Shown one piece after another: positions 23,441-32,372 of a DNA stretch of 39,188 nt; the stretch's first letter is position 1; every line of letters begins with the position of its first letter. The stretch is from an uncultured Roseobacter sp. (GTDB taxonomy: Bacteria; Pseudomonadota; Alphaproteobacteria; Rhodobacterales; Rhodobacteraceae), in NCBI GenBank assembly GCA_913054455.1, contig CAJXIL010000017.1, forward strand, positions 1 to 39,188, given 5' to 3'. The position numbers and the translations under genes are program-made. Under the pieces are notes generated by a model. It did no database searches. It worked only from the letters and a program-made list of their open reading frames with translations, and was not told the DNA's origin.

Positions 23441-23793
23441 TCAGAACGGTAATAGATGGCTCAGCGTACTGCAATCGGGCGCATCCCAATCCAGGCCGAC
23501 CATCTACAACAGGCTTTGAACGAAACCCGTTGTTTGCCTCAAGGGCATCCCAAACAGAACTTTCATGGCCAGACAGGTCGGGATTGTGGCATCGCTGAAC
23601 TTGCATTGGCGACCACGCCAGCCGGTCGGTGGCCGTGTCCAAGTTATCTCAGGGTCACACCAACCTCTCGGGACATCTCTAGGCGATGCCCTTTGGTCAA
23701 CGGATCGCCAACGATCCGGGGGGCCTCAGGCTGTCATTGTAAGGCGACCAGTTTGTGGTCTTGTATTTTGTGGGTGCCAACTGCTCATGCCTT
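23441..23793 (-). pseudogene. Degenerate IS5-family transposase, 5' part only
   Basis: The minus strand has TKYKTTNWSPYNDSLRPPGS in one frame, and after a shift SDATIPTCLAMKVLFGMPLR QTTGFVQSLL, a stop, then MVGLDWDAPDCSTL. These match the N-terminal third of IS5-family transposases (YNxALxxRGS; SDAAIQxCLxxKxLFGxxLRQTTGF; GLDWxVPDxSTLxRRQ). Several stops and at least one frameshift disrupt it, and the DDE catalytic part is absent, so the element is dead. Similarity ends near 23460. Confidence 0.75.
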
Positions 23794-23833
23794 CCAGCTA
23801 TCATACTGGCTTCACGCAGTGAATTCCCGACGG

Positions 23834-23851
23834 GATTTGTGCAACAAGGCC
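23834..23851. mobile_element. Terminal inverted repeat of the IS5-family remnant
   Basis: Read on the minus strand the sequence is GGCCTTGTTGCACAAATC, resembling the GGCTTTGTTGCACAAA-type ends of IS5-family elements, located about 40-60 bp before the transposase start. The matching other end was not found in 22644-23440. Confidence 0.65.
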
Positions 23852-24077
23852 GGTGTCCAACCTCCAGGCTGATCCCTTTCAGCTCTTCTGTCATCCAGGG
23901 GGGGGCGCAACTGCCCAGGCTGAGACGGGGCTGTTCTTTGATGTGGGCCAAAGTGACCAGATCAGACTGCTGCCTACGGCTGGCTCGAGGGTTACGGAAA
24001 GCCCGCAAGCCTCGGGGACTGACATCCATGACGCCACCCACACAGCCGGTGGGGGCAGGTACATTAGTGTGCCTGAG

Positions 24078-24788
24078 CTATGCGGCCGTCTGCAGCGCAT
24101 TCGCTATCAAACTGGCGATGCCTTTGCTACCGCCCAGGGCCGGAAGGGTTGTGCCTCTGAAGCCTGCCTCTTCTAGGGCCTCGGGTAGGTCCATGGTAAC
24201 ATGGTTTCCTGATTGGGCAAAGAACGGCAGGCAGAGCGTACCCGCGGGCATCTCTCTTGCGGCATCCGCCACAAAGGGCGCTTGTTCGATATAGCAGGTC
24301 ACCACTTGATGCCCAGGTAGCAGAGGGCGCAGGGACTGGGCAAACAGTTCTGTGGCTTCTGCAGCTTTGGGGCCGCGTGCTGAACCATGGGCCGCGAGCA
24401 ATACGGGCGGTTTTTCGGCTGTCTCGGCGGGGGCAGCCTGGAAGGCTTGCGCAAGGATATCCGCTGTCAGCTGCGGCAGAGTTGGGTCCTGGCCAAAGGG
24501 GGCAAGCTGGTCATAGTCAAAGCCCTTGAGCCGCTTTGGTAACACCTGAGAGGTGAACCAACCGTCGGCCATGAAGAAAGGGTAGACTAGGGCGCCATCC
24601 TGCATGAGCTGTTCCAGACGTCCTGGGCTGGCAAGGGTGGCTGAACGGATGTCCCAATCGGGCAGCTGATCTGAGACCCGTTGCGCCAGCTGCGCCAAAG
24701 CCTGTTCCTGCCCGACGGGAGCAGAGGGCTGGCCATGTGCCGTGAGAAGGGCGATTTTTAAAGGGCGGGTCTTTGCAGGACGGGGCAT
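24078..24788 (-). CDS. CbiX-type sirohydrochlorin chelatase-family protein
   Basis: A 236-residue two-repeat protein. LLTAHGQPS (His18) and LLAAHGSARGPKAAEA give the paired HG motifs of CbiX/SirB chelatases, and PFFAQSGNHVTMDLPEAL contains the late His and the GxHV(T)xD stretch. Such proteins insert Co, Ni or Fe into sirohydrochlorin for cobalamin or siroheme. No other tetrapyrrole genes are near, so the metal and pathway are unassigned. It lies 111 bp after maeB on the same strand with a strong hairpin between, so co-transcription is unlikely. Start is the first ATG of the frame; ribosome-binding site weak. Confidence 0.85.
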   Translation of the reverse strand: MPRPAKTRPLKIALLTAHGQPSAPVGQEQALAQLAQRVSDQLPDWDIRSATLASPGRLEQLMQDGALVYPFFMADGWFTSQVLPKRLKGFDYDQLAPFGQDPTLPQLTADILAQAFQAAPAETAEKPPVLLAAHGSARGPKAAEATELFAQSLRPLLPGHQVVTCYIEQAPFVADAAREMPAGTLCLPFFAQSGNHVTMDLPEALEEAGFRGTTLPALGGSKGIASLIANALQTAA

Positions 24789-24838
24789 GGGGGTAGCTGG
24801 ATCTTTCTGGGCTATTCGCAGGCGTTCAGTGGCCAGAG

Positions 24839-24883
24839 CCGGTGGAGAGAAGGAGGAGTTCTTCTCCCCCTTCTCTCCACCGG
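24839..24883 (-). terminator. Strong hairpin after maeB
   Basis: A perfect 15-bp stem (24839-24853 with 24869-24883) begins 17 bases after the maeB stop. There is no T-run on the minus strand, so it may stabilise the mRNA end or act with Rho rather than alone. Confidence 0.65.
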
Positions 24884-24899
24884 ATTGCTGGGCGCGGGT

Positions 24900-27173
24900 C
24901 TAACCATATTCCGCCACAGGGGTGCCGGCAATCGCCGCCATGTTGAGCAAACCGCGCGCTGTGATCGAGGGGCTGACGATATGGGCGCGGTTGCCCATAC
25001 CCATAAGGATCGGGCCAACCTCTAGGCCATCAGAGCGCATCTTGAGAATGTTGCGCACCCCGGAAGCGGCATCGGCATGGGCAAAAACCAGGACATTGGC
25101 GGCGCCCTGCAGACGTGAATTGGGAAAGATACGGCCACGCAACTCGGCATCAAGCGCGGTGTCGATGTTCATCTCGCCCTCATAGGTGAAATCGCAGTTG
25201 TTGTTGTCGAGGATTTCGATGGCGGCACGCAACCGGCTGCCGGTGTCACAGGCGATATTGCCAAACTGAGACTGCGAGCACAGGGCGATTTTGGGCTCGA
25301 TGCCAAAGCGGCGCACATGACGGGCGGCCCCCATGACGGTCTGGGCGATCTGGTCTGGTGTGGGTTCGATCCTGACCTGGGTATCGGCTATGAACAGCGG
25401 CCCATCCTCTAGGATCATCATAGACAGCGCGCCGTGAGGTTCAAAGCCAATACCACCCAGGACTTGGTTCACATAGTTCAAATGCCAACGGTATTCGCCA
25501 AAGGTACCACAGATCAGGCTGTCGGCTTCATTGTGATGCACCATGATGGCGCCGATGGCGGTGGTGTTGGTGCGCATGATCGCCTTGGCCAGATCGGGGG
25601 TCACTCCCTGGCGTTGCATCAGCTGATGGTAGCTGTTCCAATAGTCATAATAGCGGGGGTCATTTTCTGGGTTCACGATCTGGAAATCACTGCCAGGGCG
25701 AATGCGCAGACCCAGTTTTTCACAGCGGGCCTCAATCACTTCTGGGCGGCCAATCAGGATTGGCGTTTCTGTGGTTTCTTCCAGCACCTCTTGTGCGGCA
25801 CGCAGGACCCGCTCGTCCTCGCCCTCGGAAAAGACAATGCGGCGGGCAGCAGCACGGGCGGCTTCAAACACGGGGCGCATCAGGAGGGCAGATTTGAACA
25901 CGGTCTGGTTCAACCGCTGTTTATAGGCCTCCAGATCGTCGATGGGGCGGGCGGCGACGCCGCTTTTCATGGCAGCCTCAGCTACTGCGGAAGAGACCAC
26001 CGCCACCAGCCGCGGATCAAAAGGTTTGGGGATCAGGTAATCCGCCCCAAAAGTCAGCTGCTCGCCCTTATAGGCTGCCGCCGCTTCGGCGGAGGTCGTC
26101 GCGCGGGCCAGCTCGGCAATGCCCTCGACGCAGGCGATCTGCATCTCGTCGTTGATCTCGGAGGCGCCCACATCCAAGGCGCCGCGAAAGATGAAGGGAA
26201 AGCACAGGACATTGTTGACCTGATTGGGGAAATCACTGCGCCCTGTGGCAATAATGGCATCCGGTGCCACTTCCCGCGCCAAATCGGGCATGATTTCGGG
26301 GTTGGGGTTTGCCAGGGCAAAAACGATAGGCTGTTTGGTCATCTTGGCGACCATTTCGGGCTTGAGCACATTGGGGCCGGACAGGCCCAAGAACAGATCA
26401 GCACCATCAATGACATCGTCCAATGTGCGCAAATCACTGGGCTGCGCAAAGGCGGCTTTTTCTGGGTTCATATCCTCGGCGCGGCCCTCATAAACCAGCC
26501 CGTGAATATCGCAAAGCCAGATGTTTTCCCGCTTTACCCCCAGTTTCACCAGCATGTTGAGGCAGGCGATCCCGGCAGCCCCGCCACCGGTCGAGACGAT
26601 CTTGATGTCTTCAAAGCTTTTACCAGCCACATGCAGCGCATTGCGGGCGGCGGCCCCAACCACGATGGCAGTGCCGTGCTGGTCATCGTGAAACACCGGG
26701 ATGCCCATACGCTCGCGGCAAAGTTTTTCCACGATAAAACAGTCTGGTGCCTTGATGTCTTCGAGATTGATAGCGCCAAAGCTGGGCTCCAGAGCGCAGA
26801 CAATATCCGCCAGTTTTTCCGGATCGCTTTCATTTACCTCGATATCAAAGCAATCAATGCCGGCAAAATTCTTGAACAGAACCGCCTTGCCCTCCATCAC
26901 CGGCTTTGACGCCAGCGCACCAATATTGCCCAGCCCTAAAACCGCAGAACCATTGCTGACAACCGCCACCAGATTGCCGCGCGCCGTATAGCGCGCCGCA
27001 TTGGCCGCATCGGCCTTGATCTCCAGGCAGGCCTCGGCCACGCCAGGAGAATAGGCCCGCGCCAAATCCCGGCCGTTTGCCATCGGCTTGGTGGCGCGGA
27101 TCTCTAGTTTTCCGGGCCGGGGGAATTCGTGGTAGCGCAGCGCCGCATCGCGCAGCGAGGGGGTGTCAGACAT
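24900..27173 (-). CDS. maeB: NADP-dependent malic enzyme with phosphotransacetylase-like domain
   Basis: MaeB decarboxylates malate to pyruvate with reduction of NADP, linking the TCA cycle to gluconeogenesis and NADPH supply. The 757-residue protein has an N-terminal malic enzyme domain (about 1-420; YSPGVAE at 41-47, DIKAPDCF at 139-146, [10 protein letters not shown] at 162-171) and a C-terminal phosphate acetyl/butyryltransferase domain (from about 430, [15 protein letters not shown]). In the family the C-terminal domain is a regulatory acetyl-CoA sensor. GGAG seven bases before the ATG at 27173 decides the start over 27185. It is divergent from the VOC-bicupin gene across a perfect palindrome. 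Confidence 0.96.
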   Translation of the reverse strand: MSDTPSLRDAALRYHEFPRPGKLEIRATKPMANGRDLARAYSPGVAEACLEIKADAANAARYTARGNLVAVVSNGSAVLGLGNIGALASKPVMEGKAVLFKNFAGIDCFDIEVNESDPEKLADIVCALEPSFGAINLEDIKAPDCFIVEKLCRERMGIPVFHDDQHGTAIVVGAAARNALHVAGKSFEDIKIVSTGGGAAGIACLNMLVKLGVKRENIWLCDIHGLVYEGRAEDMNPEKAAFAQPSDLRTLDDVIDGADLFLGLSGPNVLKPEMVAKMTKQPIVFALANPNPEIMPDLAREVAPDAIIATGRSDFPNQVNNVLCFPFIFRGALDVGASEINDEMQIACVEGIAELARATTSAEAAAAYKGEQLTFGADYLIPKPFDPRLVAVVSSAVAEAAMKSGVAARPIDDLEAYKQRLNQTVFKSALLMRPVFEAARAAARRIVFSEGEDERVLRAAQEVLEETTETPILIGRPEVIEARCEKLGLRIRPGSDFQIVNPENDPRYYDYWNSYHQLMQRQGVTPDLAKAIMRTNTTAIGAIMVHHNEADSLICGTFGEYRWHLNYVNQVLGGIGFEPHGALSMMILEDGPLFIADTQVRIEPTPDQIAQTVMGAARHVRRFGIEPKIALCSQSQFGNIACDTGSRLRAAIEILDNNNCDFTYEGEMNIDTALDAELRGRIFPNSRLQGAANVLVFAHADAASGVRNILKMRSDGLEVGPILMGMGNRAHIVSPSITARGLLNMAAIAGTPVAEYG

Positions 27174-27195
27174 GAGGGGCTCCAATAAACATATA

Positions 27196-27209
27196 GTTTA
27201 ACGTTAAAC
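27196..27209. promoter_or_regulatory. Perfect 14-bp palindrome between maeB and the bicupin gene
   Basis: GTTTAACGTTAAAC is fully symmetric and lies 23-36 bp upstream of the maeB start and about 135 bp upstream of the bicupin start. It looks like an operator for a dimeric regulator such as a GntR, LacI or TetR member. A second small dyad, TTCGCC/GGCGAA (27281-27286 and 27294-27299), is nearer the bicupin gene. No regulator gene is adjacent. Confidence 0.6.
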
Positions 27210-27343
27210 CATTTGTGACGTCGGGTGAATAGGCTTTTGCTAACCTAACGTGATCTGCACTCACTTGCGCAATGGGAAACTTCGCCCCACTGTGGCGAAA
27301 ACGGCCCGTGATGACCCGCGCGGCAGGGGGAAAGGACAGTAGG

Positions 27344-28435
27344 ATGAGCGAAATCATTGCAGAGATGCGCCTGCCAACGCAGGAATTGCGGGAGGATATT
27401 CCGTTTTTCACCAAAGTCTTGGGCATGAAGATGGATATGATCTACCCGGCGGATGACCCTTCGGTTGCTGTGTTTTCCGGCCATGGGCTGCGGCTGCGGA
27501 TCGACAAGCAGGCGTCAGAGGCCCCGGGGACGCTGCGAATTCTCTGTGACGATCCTGATGGCTTTGCCGATGGGCAGCGGGTTCTTACGGCGCCAAACGG
27601 CACAAGGGTTGAGGTCGACGCGCGTCATCCGCCATTGGTAATGCCAAAGACCGTGCATAGCTTTGTGGTGCGTCGCCTCAAGGATCAGGCGCCTTGGATT
27701 ATCGGCCGTGCAGGCATGCATTATCGCGATTTGGTGCCAGACCGGCTGGGCGGGTCGATCATTGCCAGCCATATCCGTATTCCAGACGGCGGCCCGGTGC
27801 CGGATATGGTCCATTTCCACCGGGTTGGCTTTCAGTTGATCTTTTGCATCCACGGCTGGGTGGATGTGGTCTATGAGGACCAGGGCGAAAAGATGCGCCT
27901 CACAGCCGGGGATTGCTTTATTCAGCCACCCGAGATCCGCCACAGGGTGCTGGAGGCCAGCGACAATGTGCAGGTGATCGAGATTGGCGTGCCGGCCGAA
28001 CATGTGACCGAGATCGACCATGAAATGACCCTGCCAACCCCGCATTTGCGCCCAGACCGCGAATGGCAGGGGCAGCGGTTTGTCTACAACAAGGCCGAAG
28101 GCGCCCCCTGGCAGCCCTTCCGCCTGCCGGGGTTTGACGCCCGCGACACCACCATTGCCGAAAACACCAAGGGGGTTGCCGGCGTGCAAGTGGTGCGCCC
28201 GACCTCTGGCGGGGCAAAGTCCGTTTGGGCCAGCCATGACACTGACATTCACTTCACCTTTGTGATGAATGGCACTGTGACCCTCGAAGGGGAGGGGCGG
28301 GATCCCTATCCGCTGGAAGAGGGCGACGCCTTTGTCATTCCGCCAGCGATGAAAACCCGGCTCAGCGATGCCAGCGCCGATCTGGAGTTGCTGGAGGTCA
28401 GCCTCCCAGGGGTGTTCAACACAACAGTTGCATAG
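27344..28435 (+). CDS. VOC-bicupin fusion protein
   Basis: A 363-residue protein with three parts: an N-terminal glyoxalase/VOC-like domain (about 1-95; LREDIPFFTKVLGMKM, VAVFSGHGLRLRI), a first cupin (about 140-220; HFHRVGFQLIFCIHGWVDVVY, then PPEIRHRVL) and a second cupin (about 280-357; DTDIHFTFVMNGTVTLEG, then IPPAMKTRL). The first cupin keeps His157/His159 and His200 as possible metal ligands; the second keeps His303 but has lost others. The overall bicupin layout resembles gentisate dioxygenase relatives, yet ring-cleavage activity is not shown by the sequence. The ATG at 27344 has AGGA-type ribosome-binding bases; upstream in-frame codons are unlikely. Confidence 0.8.
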   Translation: MSEIIAEMRLPTQELREDIPFFTKVLGMKMDMIYPADDPSVAVFSGHGLRLRIDKQASEAPGTLRILCDDPDGFADGQRVLTAPNGTRVEVDARHPPLVMPKTVHSFVVRRLKDQAPWIIGRAGMHYRDLVPDRLGGSIIASHIRIPDGGPVPDMVHFHRVGFQLIFCIHGWVDVVYEDQGEKMRLTAGDCFIQPPEIRHRVLEASDNVQVIEIGVPAEHVTEIDHEMTLPTPHLRPDREWQGQRFVYNKAEGAPWQPFRLPGFDARDTTIAENTKGVAGVQVVRPTSGGAKSVWASHDTDIHFTFVMNGTVTLEGEGRDPYPLEEGDAFVIPPAMKTRLSDASADLELLEVSLPGVFNTTVA

Positions 28436-28597
28436 GTCCGGGCTTCAGCAGAGCGGCAGTAACTGCAAGGCCCGCGCGATCAAGCCTGCACGATTGGGGG
28501 CTTCACCTTTGCCATTGCTTTCTCCTATTCTGCTGTCTTTCGACCCCTGAACCCGTTGCTGACGCCCTTCGTCAATCCTAGTTTGCGAGACCCTTTG

Positions 28598-28990
28598 ATG
28601 ACCTTAAAAGATGCCGCCCGCGCCGTGCGCAAAAACGCCCATGCGCCCTATTCCAACTTTCTGGTCGGTGCGGCGATCCGCACGACTGCGGGCAATGTCT
28701 ATGTGGGCTGCAACGTTGAAAATGTCGCTTATCCCGAAGGCACCTGTGCCGAGGCTGGCGCCATTGCCGCCATGGTTGCCGCCGGTGAGCGAGAGCTGGC
28801 AGAGGTCTATGTTGTGGCCGACAGCGCTGAGCCGGTGCCACCCTGTGGCGGTTGCCGTCAAAAGCTCAAGGAATTTGGCGCAGGCGACGTGAAGGTGACA
28901 ATGGGCACAATCGACGGGGTGGAGCAGAAGACCACCATTGGTGATCTGTTGCCTGGTGCCTTTGATGCTGGCCACATGGCACGGAGCTAA
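28598..28990 (+). CDS. cdd: Cytidine deaminase
   Basis: Cdd deaminates cytidine and deoxycytidine to uridine forms. The 130-residue protein shows the zinc site: Cys50 and catalytic Glu52 in TCAEAGAI, and Cys83 and Cys86 in PPCGGCRQ. NAHAPYSNFLVGAA at 13-26 is the family opening. The ATG at 28598 fits family N-termini; the frame is open from 28556. It is the first gene of cdd-deoA-deoB-upp, with deoA starting five bases after its stop. Confidence 0.95.
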   Translation: MTLKDAARAVRKNAHAPYSNFLVGAAIRTTAGNVYVGCNVENVAYPEGTCAEAGAIAAMVAAGERELAEVYVVADSAEPVPPCGGCRQKLKEFGAGDVKVTMGTIDGVEQKTTIGDLLPGAFDAGHMARS

Positions 28991-28994
28991 CCCC

Positions 28995-30299
28995 ATGGAT
29001 GCACGCGCAATCATTGCCACTCTACGGCGCGCAGAGCAGCCGAGCGAAGATGCGCTCAGCTGGTTTGCCCAGGGGCTTGCCAACGGCGAAGTCAGCGATG
29101 CGCAGGCCGGTGCCTTTGCCATGGCAGTGTGTTTGCAGGGGCTTAGCGGCGCCGGTCGGCGCGCCTTGACACTGGCGATGCGCGACAGCGGCGATGTCTT
29201 GCACTGGGATTTGCCGGGGCCGGTGATGGACAAGCACTCCACAGGCGGAGTGGGCGATTGTGTTTCACTGCTGCTGGCGCCTGCCTTGGCGGAATGCGGG
29301 GTTTACGTGCCGATGATTTCAGGGCGCGGCCTGGGGCATACAGGGGGTACTCTGGACAAGATGGAGGCGATTCCGGGCGTCTCCACTCAGATCTCTGAAC
29401 AGCGCCTTCATAAGATCACCGCCGAGGTTGGCTGCGCCATTGTAGGCGCTACCGGGCGCATTGCGCCTGCGGACAAGCGGCTTTATGCCATTCGAGATGT
29501 TACTGCCACGGTCGAAAGCCTGGATCTGATCACCGCTTCGATCCTGTCGAAAAAGCTCGCAGCCAGTCCAGAAGCGCTGGTTCTGGACGTAAAAATCGGC
29601 TCTGGCGCCTTTATGAAAACCCTGGAAGAGGCGCGCGCGCTGGCGGGGTCTTTGGTCGATACCGCCAATGCAGCGGGCTGCAAGACCACGGCACTGATCA
29701 CCGATATGAACCAGCCGATCGCGCGGGCGCTGGGCAATGGGCTGGAGGTGGCCGAGGTGATGCAGGCGCTCACCGCTGGTGAGCTGTGTCCGTTGATCGA
29801 AATCACCGCAGAGCTGTCGGGGGTATTGCTGGCCCATGCTGGTCTGGCGAAGAATGAGGTGGACGGCGCGCGCCTGATAACAGAAGCCCTGCTAAGCGGG
29901 CGGGCAGCTGATCGATTTGGTCGCATGGTTGCTGCCCAGGGTGGGCCTGATGATTTTGCTAGCCACTGGCGCCGTTATCTGCCCGTGGCCCCGGTCATCC
30001 ATGAGGTGGCGGCGCCGCAGGCCGGCTATGTCTCTGCGATGGATGGGGAGGCTCTTGGGCTTTGCGTGGTACACTTGGGAGGTGGTCGTATGGTAGAGGG
30101 CGATCAGGTGGATCCTGCCGTTGGCCTCTCAGATGTTGTGCGTCTGGGCCAATGGGTCGAGGCGGGAGAGACCCTTGTGCGCATCCATGCCGCCCGTGAA
30201 AGTGCTGCGCAGGAGGCCGAGGCCGCTGTGCTGGAGGCTATGACCCTCACAAAGCGAGCGCCAGAGCAACTGCCGCTCATCTATGAGAGGATCAGCTGA
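28995..30299 (+). CDS. deoA: Thymidine phosphorylase
   Basis: DeoA splits thymidine and deoxyuridine with phosphate to the base and deoxyribose-1-phosphate. The 434-residue protein carries the phosphate-binding KHSTGGVGD at 80-88, SGRGLGHTGGTLDKMEAIPG, and the C-terminal pyrimidine-phosphorylase domain (GYVSAMDGEALGL, LGGGR). GGAG eight bases before the ATG supports the start. Its stop overlaps the deoB start by one base (TGATG), so the products deoxyribose-1-phosphate and phosphopentomutase are made together. Confidence 0.96.
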   Translation: MDARAIIATLRRAEQPSEDALSWFAQGLANGEVSDAQAGAFAMAVCLQGLSGAGRRALTLAMRDSGDVLHWDLPGPVMDKHSTGGVGDCVSLLLAPALAECGVYVPMISGRGLGHTGGTLDKMEAIPGVSTQISEQRLHKITAEVGCAIVGATGRIAPADKRLYAIRDVTATVESLDLITASILSKKLAASPEALVLDVKIGSGAFMKTLEEARALAGSLVDTANAAGCKTTALITDMNQPIARALGNGLEVAEVMQALTAGELCPLIEITAELSGVLLAHAGLAKNEVDGARLITEALLSGRAADRFGRMVAAQGGPDDFASHWRRYLPVAPVIHEVAAPQAGYVSAMDGEALGLCVVHLGGGRMVEGDQVDPAVGLSDVVRLGQWVEAGETLVRIHAARESAAQEAEAAVLEAMTLTKRAPEQLPLIYERIS

Positions 30300-31510
30300 T
30301 GGCCCGTGCGTTTCTGGTGGTGATGGATTCTGTTGGTATTGGCGGCGCGCCAGACGCCAGCGCCTTTTACAATGGGGATCTGCCGGACCTTGGTTCCAAT
30401 ACCCTGGCCCATATCGCCCAGGCCTGCGCCGAGGGGAGGGCCGAACAGGGCCGCACTGGCCCGTTGCATCTGCCTCATCTTGAGCGCTTGGGATTGGGGG
30501 CCGCCACGCGCCTCGCCTCTTCTGTGCCGCTGCCGGGGTTTGACGCTAAACCCACGGGCCTTTGGGGCTGCGCCGCCGAGGTAAGCCAGGGCAAGGATAC
30601 GCCCTCGGGCCATTGGGAGCTGGCCGGGCTGCCGGTGCCCTGGGATTGGTGTTATTTCCCCGACACGGCCCCAGCCTTTCCTGGCGATTTGACTGACTTT
30701 GTGGCGCAAACGGCTGGCACGACCGGGATCTTGGGCAATTGCCATGCCTCGGGCACGGATATCATCGCGCGCCATGGTGCGGCGCATGTGCAAAACGGCC
30801 AACCGATCTGTTATACTTCAGCCGATAGCGTCTTTCAGATTGCCGCCCATGAAGAGAGCTTTGGCCTGGAGCGCCTTTTGGATCTGTGCCGCGCCGTGGC
30901 TCCGCGCCTGCATGAGATGAAGGTCGGCCGCGTCATTGCGCGCCCTTTTGTCGGCACCGCAGACGAGGGGTTTACGCGCACTGCCAACCGGCGTGACTTT
31001 GCGATTACCCCCCCTGCACCGGTGCTGACCAATTGGGTGCAAAATGCAGGCCAAAGGGTGCATGCCATTGGCAAGATTGGTGATATTTTCACAATGTCCG
31101 GTATTGATATGCTAGACAAGGGTCCAGACGCGCAGCTGATGCAGCATCTGGCGCAGGCGATTGAAACCGCCGAGGATGGCAGTCTGACCTTTGCCAATTT
31201 TGTCGAGTTCGACAGCCTGTATGGCCATCGCCGCGATATTGCGGGCTATGCCCGTGCGTTGGAATGGTTCGATGCGGAGCTGGGTAAGTTGTTGGTGCGT
31301 CTGCGCCCCGGGGACATGCTGCTGCTGACCGCAGATCATGGCAATGATCCCAGCTGGCCCGGCACCGATCACACCCGCGAACAGGTACCTGTTCTGATCG
31401 CAGGGTGTGGAGCCGGGTCTATTGGGCCGCGGGCCTTTGTCGATGTTGCTGCTTCAGTTGCGGCGCATCTCAATGTTGCGGCACAGGGCCCCGGTCGGAG
31501 CTTTCTTTGA
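30299..31510 (+). CDS. deoB: Phosphopentomutase
   Basis: DeoB converts (deoxy)ribose-1-phosphate to the 5-phosphate. The 403-residue protein belongs to the alkaline-phosphatase superfamily: metal ligand Asp10 in VVMDSVGIGG, DTPSGHWELAG in the cap and active-site area, and LLLTADHGNDPSWPGTDHTRE near the C-terminus with the Asp and His metal ligands. GAGG before the ATG and the overlap with deoA fix the start. Confidence 0.97.
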   Translation: MARAFLVVMDSVGIGGAPDASAFYNGDLPDLGSNTLAHIAQACAEGRAEQGRTGPLHLPHLERLGLGAATRLASSVPLPGFDAKPTGLWGCAAEVSQGKDTPSGHWELAGLPVPWDWCYFPDTAPAFPGDLTDFVAQTAGTTGILGNCHASGTDIIARHGAAHVQNGQPICYTSADSVFQIAAHEESFGLERLLDLCRAVAPRLHEMKVGRVIARPFVGTADEGFTRTANRRDFAITPPAPVLTNWVQNAGQRVHAIGKIGDIFTMSGIDMLDKGPDAQLMQHLAQAIETAEDGSLTFANFVEFDSLYGHRRDIAGYARALEWFDAELGKLLVRLRPGDMLLLTADHGNDPSWPGTDHTREQVPVLIAGCGAGSIGPRAFVDVAASVAAHLNVAAQGPGRSFL

Positions 31511-31601
31511 CCATCGGATCAAAACCCGCTTGCCCTGACAGGGGCTGCGCGCATAAACCCGCCGCTAAAGACGTTAGAATTCATAGTAGGAGAGAGCCCA
31601 A

Positions 31602-32234
31602 ATGAGCGAACATCTGACCGTTGTTGATCACCCCCTGGTACAGCACAAGCTCACATTGATGCGGGATAAGGGCACTTCGACCTCTGAGTTTCGCCGCCTG
31701 CTGCATGAGATCACTCAGCTTCTGGCTTATGAAATCACCCGCGAGCTGCCCCTGACCGATACCTCCATTGATACCCCAATGGAAACCATGGACTCGCCCA
31801 TTCTGGCTGGCAAAAAGCTGGCATTGGTTTCGATCCTGCGGGCGGGTAACGGCATGTTGGACGGGGTGCTGGAGTTGGTGCCTTCGGCGCGTGTTGGTTT
31901 TGTTGGGCTCTACCGTGATGAGGAAACCCTGCAGCCGGTTCAGTATTACTTTAAAGCTCCAAAAGAGCTGGGCGATCGGATGGTGATTGCCGTGGACCCA
32001 ATGCTGGCCACCGGTAATTCCTCGGCGGCGGCGATTGACCTGCTGAAAGAAGCGGGCGCTACCAATATTCGTTTCCTCTGCCTGCTGGCCGCCCCCGAGG
32101 GTGTTGCGCGGATGAAGGAGGCGCACCCTGATGTACAGATCGTCACAGCTTCGCTGGATCGTGAATTGAACGAAAAGGGCTATATCATGCCGGGTCTTGG
32201 CGATGCCGGTGATCGGATGTTTGGCACCAAATAG
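31602..32234 (+). CDS. upp: Uracil phosphoribosyltransferase
   Basis: Upp makes UMP from uracil and PRPP. The 210-residue protein has the family opening [18 protein letters not shown] at 10-27, RAGNGMLDG in the substrate loop, the PRPP-binding [12 protein letters not shown], and [17 protein letters not shown] at the C-terminus for uracil binding. GGAGAG before the ATG supports the start. It follows deoB by 91 bp and completes salvage of pyrimidine nucleosides; the gap may hold a second promoter. Confidence 0.97.
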   Translation: MSEHLTVVDHPLVQHKLTLMRDKGTSTSEFRRLLHEITQLLAYEITRELPLTDTSIDTPMETMDSPILAGKKLALVSILRAGNGMLDGVLELVPSARVGFVGLYRDEETLQPVQYYFKAPKELGDRMVIAVDPMLATGNSSAAAIDLLKEAGATNIRFLCLLAAPEGVARMKEAHPDVQIVTASLDRELNEKGYIMPGLGDAGDRMFGTK

Positions 32235-32261
32235 GCGGGTCTTCCTAGGATGTTACGCAAA

Positions 32262-32297
32262 GGCAGCAATCGCGCAACTAATTGCCCGATTGCTGCC
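32262..32297. terminator. Hairpin between upp and the SPOR-domain gene
   Basis: GGCAGCAATCG (32262-32272) and CGATTGCTGCC (32287-32297) form a perfect 11-bp stem; GCAA/TTGC inside the loop can extend it. It begins 28 bases after the upp stop. A T-run is lacking, so it may be a terminator of reduced strength or a 3'-end stabiliser. Confidence 0.6.
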
Positions 32298-32372
32298 ACA
32301 TTGTTGCCAAAGGCGGCTTTACTCATTTGCCAATTTAAGGCATTCTGACCCCATATATTGTGGGGCCTAGCT

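Larger units (their letters stand above)
22644..24077. other. Decayed region, about 1.4 kb, with gene and IS relics
   Basis: No intact gene is supported. Two relics are recognisable: a small gene with an internal stop (22810-22920) and the front of an IS5-family element (23441-23851). Other open frames (for example plus 23188-23598 and 23755-24294) show no family features. A minus-strand segment at about 23100-23200 (PDAVLEISFASLDQF) may be another protein fragment, but I cannot name it. Confidence 0.6.

Noticed and set aside
25434-26909. 491-codon plus-strand open frame opposite maeB
   Set aside because: It lies wholly antisense to the clear malic enzyme gene and mirrors its codon bias; no ribosome-binding site or domain.
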